The notes under the pieces were generated by a model. The model was not told the DNA's origin, ran no database searches, and saw only the letters and a list, made by a program, of their open reading frames with translations. A stretch of DNA of 64,000 bases, taken from Nitrospirillum sp034653275. Its GTDB lineage: Bacteria > Pseudomonadota > Alphaproteobacteria > Azospirillales > Azospirillaceae. This document shows positions 62,290 to 64,000 of the stretch, piece by piece. The stretch is taken from NCBI RefSeq assembly GCF_034653275.1, contig NZ_JAYEES010000003.1, forward strand, positions 1,612,001 through 1,676,000, read 5' to 3'. The position numbers and the translations under genes are program-made. Position 1 is the stretch's first letter. Every line of letters starts with the position of its first letter.

Positions 62290-62883
62290 ATGGGGACGGA
62301 GGCCGTCTGTCACGCCACCTGGACCGGGGGCGCCGGCGAGGTGAAGGCCCTGCTGGAAAGCCGGGAACTGATCCTGCATGGAGAGGGGCGGCGCACCGTG
62401 CCGGTGGCCGCCATCACCGCGGTGAGGGTGGAAGGGGACGACCTGGTGCTGGCCACGCCGGACGGCCCGCTGACCCTGACCTTGGGCGCCGACATCGCGC
62501 CGCGCTGGGCCAGGAAGCTGACCACCCCGCCGCCCAACCTGGCACAGAAGCTGGGGGTGGGGCCCGCCACGCCGGCGCTGGTGATCGGCGCGGTGGATGA
62601 TCCCGCCTTGGCGGAGGCGCTGGCGGGGTTCGTGGCGTCGAGCCCGGCGGAGGCCCGCTTGGCGCTGGCGGTGGTGGGGAACGTGGCCGATCTGGAGCGG
62701 GCGGTGGCCGCGCACGCGACTCTGACGCCGGGCGCCGCGCTATGGATCGTCCACGGCAAGGGCCCCAAGACCCCGTTCGGTGAGGCGCCGGTGCGCGCCT
62801 GGATGCGGGCCGCCGGTTTCATGGACACCAAAATCAGCGCCGTGTCCGCCGCCCTGTCGGCCACCCGCTATAACGCCAGGTGA
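62290..62883 (+). CDS. DUF3052-like protein with an extra N-terminal domain
   Basis: The last 115 residues (NLAQKLGVGPATPALVIGAV, TLTPGAALWIVHGKG, then WMRAAGFMDTKISAVSAALS) resemble DUF3052, a small family of unknown function. The first 75 residues form a separate short beta-rich domain (WTGGAGEVKALLESRELILH). It is 32 bp after the LysE gene and may share its transcript. Function unknown. Confidence 0.7.
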   Translation: MGTEAVCHATWTGGAGEVKALLESRELILHGEGRRTVPVAAITAVRVEGDDLVLATPDGPLTLTLGADIAPRWARKLTTPPPNLAQKLGVGPATPALVIGAVDDPALAEALAGFVASSPAEARLALAVVGNVADLERAVAAHATLTPGAALWIVHGKGPKTPFGEAPVRAWMRAAGFMDTKISAVSAALSATRYNAR

Positions 62884-63025
62884 CGCCTGCTGCGGGGGTA
62901 TCGCGCCCGTTGTCGTTCTAACTTTCAGTTATGGCGCTAATCGAAAATTTTATTGTGCGGCGCGGCACGCAAAAATAATCCTGAGCCCCTAACAAAATTA
63001 AAACAAATTCAAGAACGGGGTTCTT

Positions 63026-64000
63026 ATGGAGGCTAAGTTCTGGGGAAGGGCGGCAGTATTGCCGGCCCTGATGATGGGTGCTGCCGTCGTTTCGATTGCC
63101 GGCGGCGCCTATGCGCAAAGCGTTTCAGCTAGGCCTGGGCAGGCCGATGGTGAAGACTTGACCGAAATCGTGGTCACGGCGCTGAAGCGGTCCACCTCTT
63201 TACAAGATACCCCCCTCAGCCTGAGCGCCATCAATGGCGACACGCTGCAGAAAATGGGGGCCAGCGGGATGGAGGATTATTTCCGCGCCATCCCCAACGT
63301 CAACCTGACCCAGGCCCAATTGGGGGCCAGCCGCCTCACCATCCGCGGCATACAGAGCGCGGGTGAAGCCACCGTCGGTCTCTATTACGACGAAACGCCG
63401 GTCACCGGCCCCTCGGGCACCACGCAAGACCCCGGCGCCACCACCGCCAACCTGAACTTGTTCGATGTGGAACGGGTGGAGGTCTTGCGCGGGCCACAGG
63501 GCACGCTGTACGGCGGCGGTTCCATGGGCGGCACCATCCGCGTCATCAGCAAGAAGCCGGACAGCCAGAAGTTCGCCGCCGCGTCCGAGGTGGAATACAC
63601 CAACACCGACGGCGCCTCCGCCGGCTTCGTGAAGCAGATGATCAACGTGCCGGTGGTGACCGACAGGATGGCGGTGCGCGTCTCCGGCTATTACCAGACC
63701 ACGCCGGGTTACGTGGACGACACCAAGCTCAAGCTGAAGGATGTCAACGACGGCAAGTCCCGGGGCGTGCGCACGCTGGTTGGCTTCACCCCCACGGACG
63801 ACATCACCCTCACCGGCACCATCAGCTATCAGAAGCAGACCGCCGATGATCAGGTCGGCTGGTACCAGGCGCAGGGCCGCTACCAAACCAATTCGCCGGT
63901 GCAACTGCCCTATAACAATGAGATGACGCTGTACAACCTGGTCGGCACCTGGGATCTGCACTTCGCGACCCTGACGGCCAGCACATCCTTCTACAATTTC
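63026..64000 (+). CDS. TonB-dependent receptor, N-terminal part only
   Basis: The frame is open from the ATG at 63026 to the window edge (325 residues). It has a signal peptide ending GGAYAQS, a TonB-box-like segment EDLTEIVVTALKR and the plug domain (DTPLSLSAINGDTLQKMGAS, LTIRGIQSAGEATVGLYYDE, VERVEVLRGPQGTLYGGGSM, GTIRVISKKPD). Barrel strands follow. Such receptors import siderophores, vitamin B12 or sugars with TonB energy. The substrate is unknown. The plug resembles the sphingomonad-type receptors. An AT-rich stretch (62940-63015) lies upstream. Confidence 0.93.
   Translation, partial: MEAKFWGRAAVLPALMMGAAVVSIAGGAYAQSVSARPGQADGEDLTEIVVTALKRSTSLQDTPLSLSAINGDTLQKMGASGMEDYFRAIPNVNLTQAQLGASRLTIRGIQSAGEATVGLYYDETPVTGPSGTTQDPGATTANLNLFDVERVEVLRGPQGTLYGGGSMGGTIRVISKKPDSQKFAAASEVEYTNTDGASAGFVKQMINVPVVTDRMAVRVSGYYQTTPGYVDDTKLKLKDVNDGKSRGVRTLVGFTPTDDITLTGTISYQKQTADDQVGWYQAQGRYQTNSPVQLPYNNEMTLYNLVGTWDLHFATLTASTSFYNF

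Overview
The window is visibly GC-rich and gene-dense, with short intergenic gaps. It looks like chromosomal DNA of an alphaproteobacterium of the Rhodospirillales, most likely Azospirillaceae (Azospirillum, Nitrospirillum or Niveispirillum type). The clues are a SciP (DUF1153) homologue, FliX, an alphaproteobacterial DksA with one cysteine, the flgF-flgG-flgA-flgH gene order, several DUF2336/CheY-like proteins and a TPR-bamB-der cluster. The genus is inference, because no rRNA or other marker lies in the window. I saw no tRNA, rRNA, insertion sequence, prophage or CRISPR array.

Layout. 1-4.7 kb: Mla-type phospholipid transport operon (end of mlaE, mlaF, mlaD, lipoprotein) and two conserved unknowns. 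4.8-17 kb: unusual class A beta-lactamase, HrpB helicase, a single-domain response regulator, the phosphatidylethanolamine genes psd-pssA, a methyltransferase, a receiver/partner pair, and Tex. 17.4-21 kb: yfgM-like TPR gene, bamB, der. 21-37 kb: flagellar region, in which sciP, flgD, fliK, a flgN-like gene, a flgJ-like rod-binding gene and flgI read leftward, fliX and dksA read rightward, and flgH-flgA-flgG-flgF read leftward. A divergent AraC regulator and a soluble double-PAS chemoreceptor, in AT-rich DNA, interrupt this cluster. 37-46 kb: YdbH-like envelope protein, glutathione peroxidase, lptD, a stand-alone Lrp/AsnC sensor domain and a DEAD-box RNA helicase. 46-53.5 kb: a His-rich exported peptide, a 769-residue repeat protein with an RTX-like C-terminus, parE, a thioesterase, a small lipoprotein and a second single-domain response regulator. 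53.5-64 kb: a frameshifted M1 aminopeptidase, a DUF218 protein, RidA, GNAT, a molybdopterin oxidoreductase, a DCC-family protein, a LysE exporter, a DUF3052-like protein and the start of a TonB-dependent receptor.

How the genes work together. Two themes stand out. The first is outer-membrane construction and lipid homeostasis (Mla, Psd/PssA, BamB, LptD, YdbH-like). The second is the flagellum. Its three leftward operons (fliK-flgD, flgI and followers, flgFGAH) each have a sigma-54 -24/-12 promoter, and 74-109 bp upstream of it a GGCA-N5-TGCC dyad that I propose as the site of the FlbD-type activator. With fliX and sciP in the same neighbourhood, this suggests a Caulobacter-like, cell-cycle-linked flagellar hierarchy.

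Points to check: single-base frameshifts in fliK and in the M1 aminopeptidase; a beta-lactamase with KPG in place of KTG; two copies of a roughly 90-bp intergenic repeat; and perfect palindromes in the AT-rich AraC/chemoreceptor spacer.
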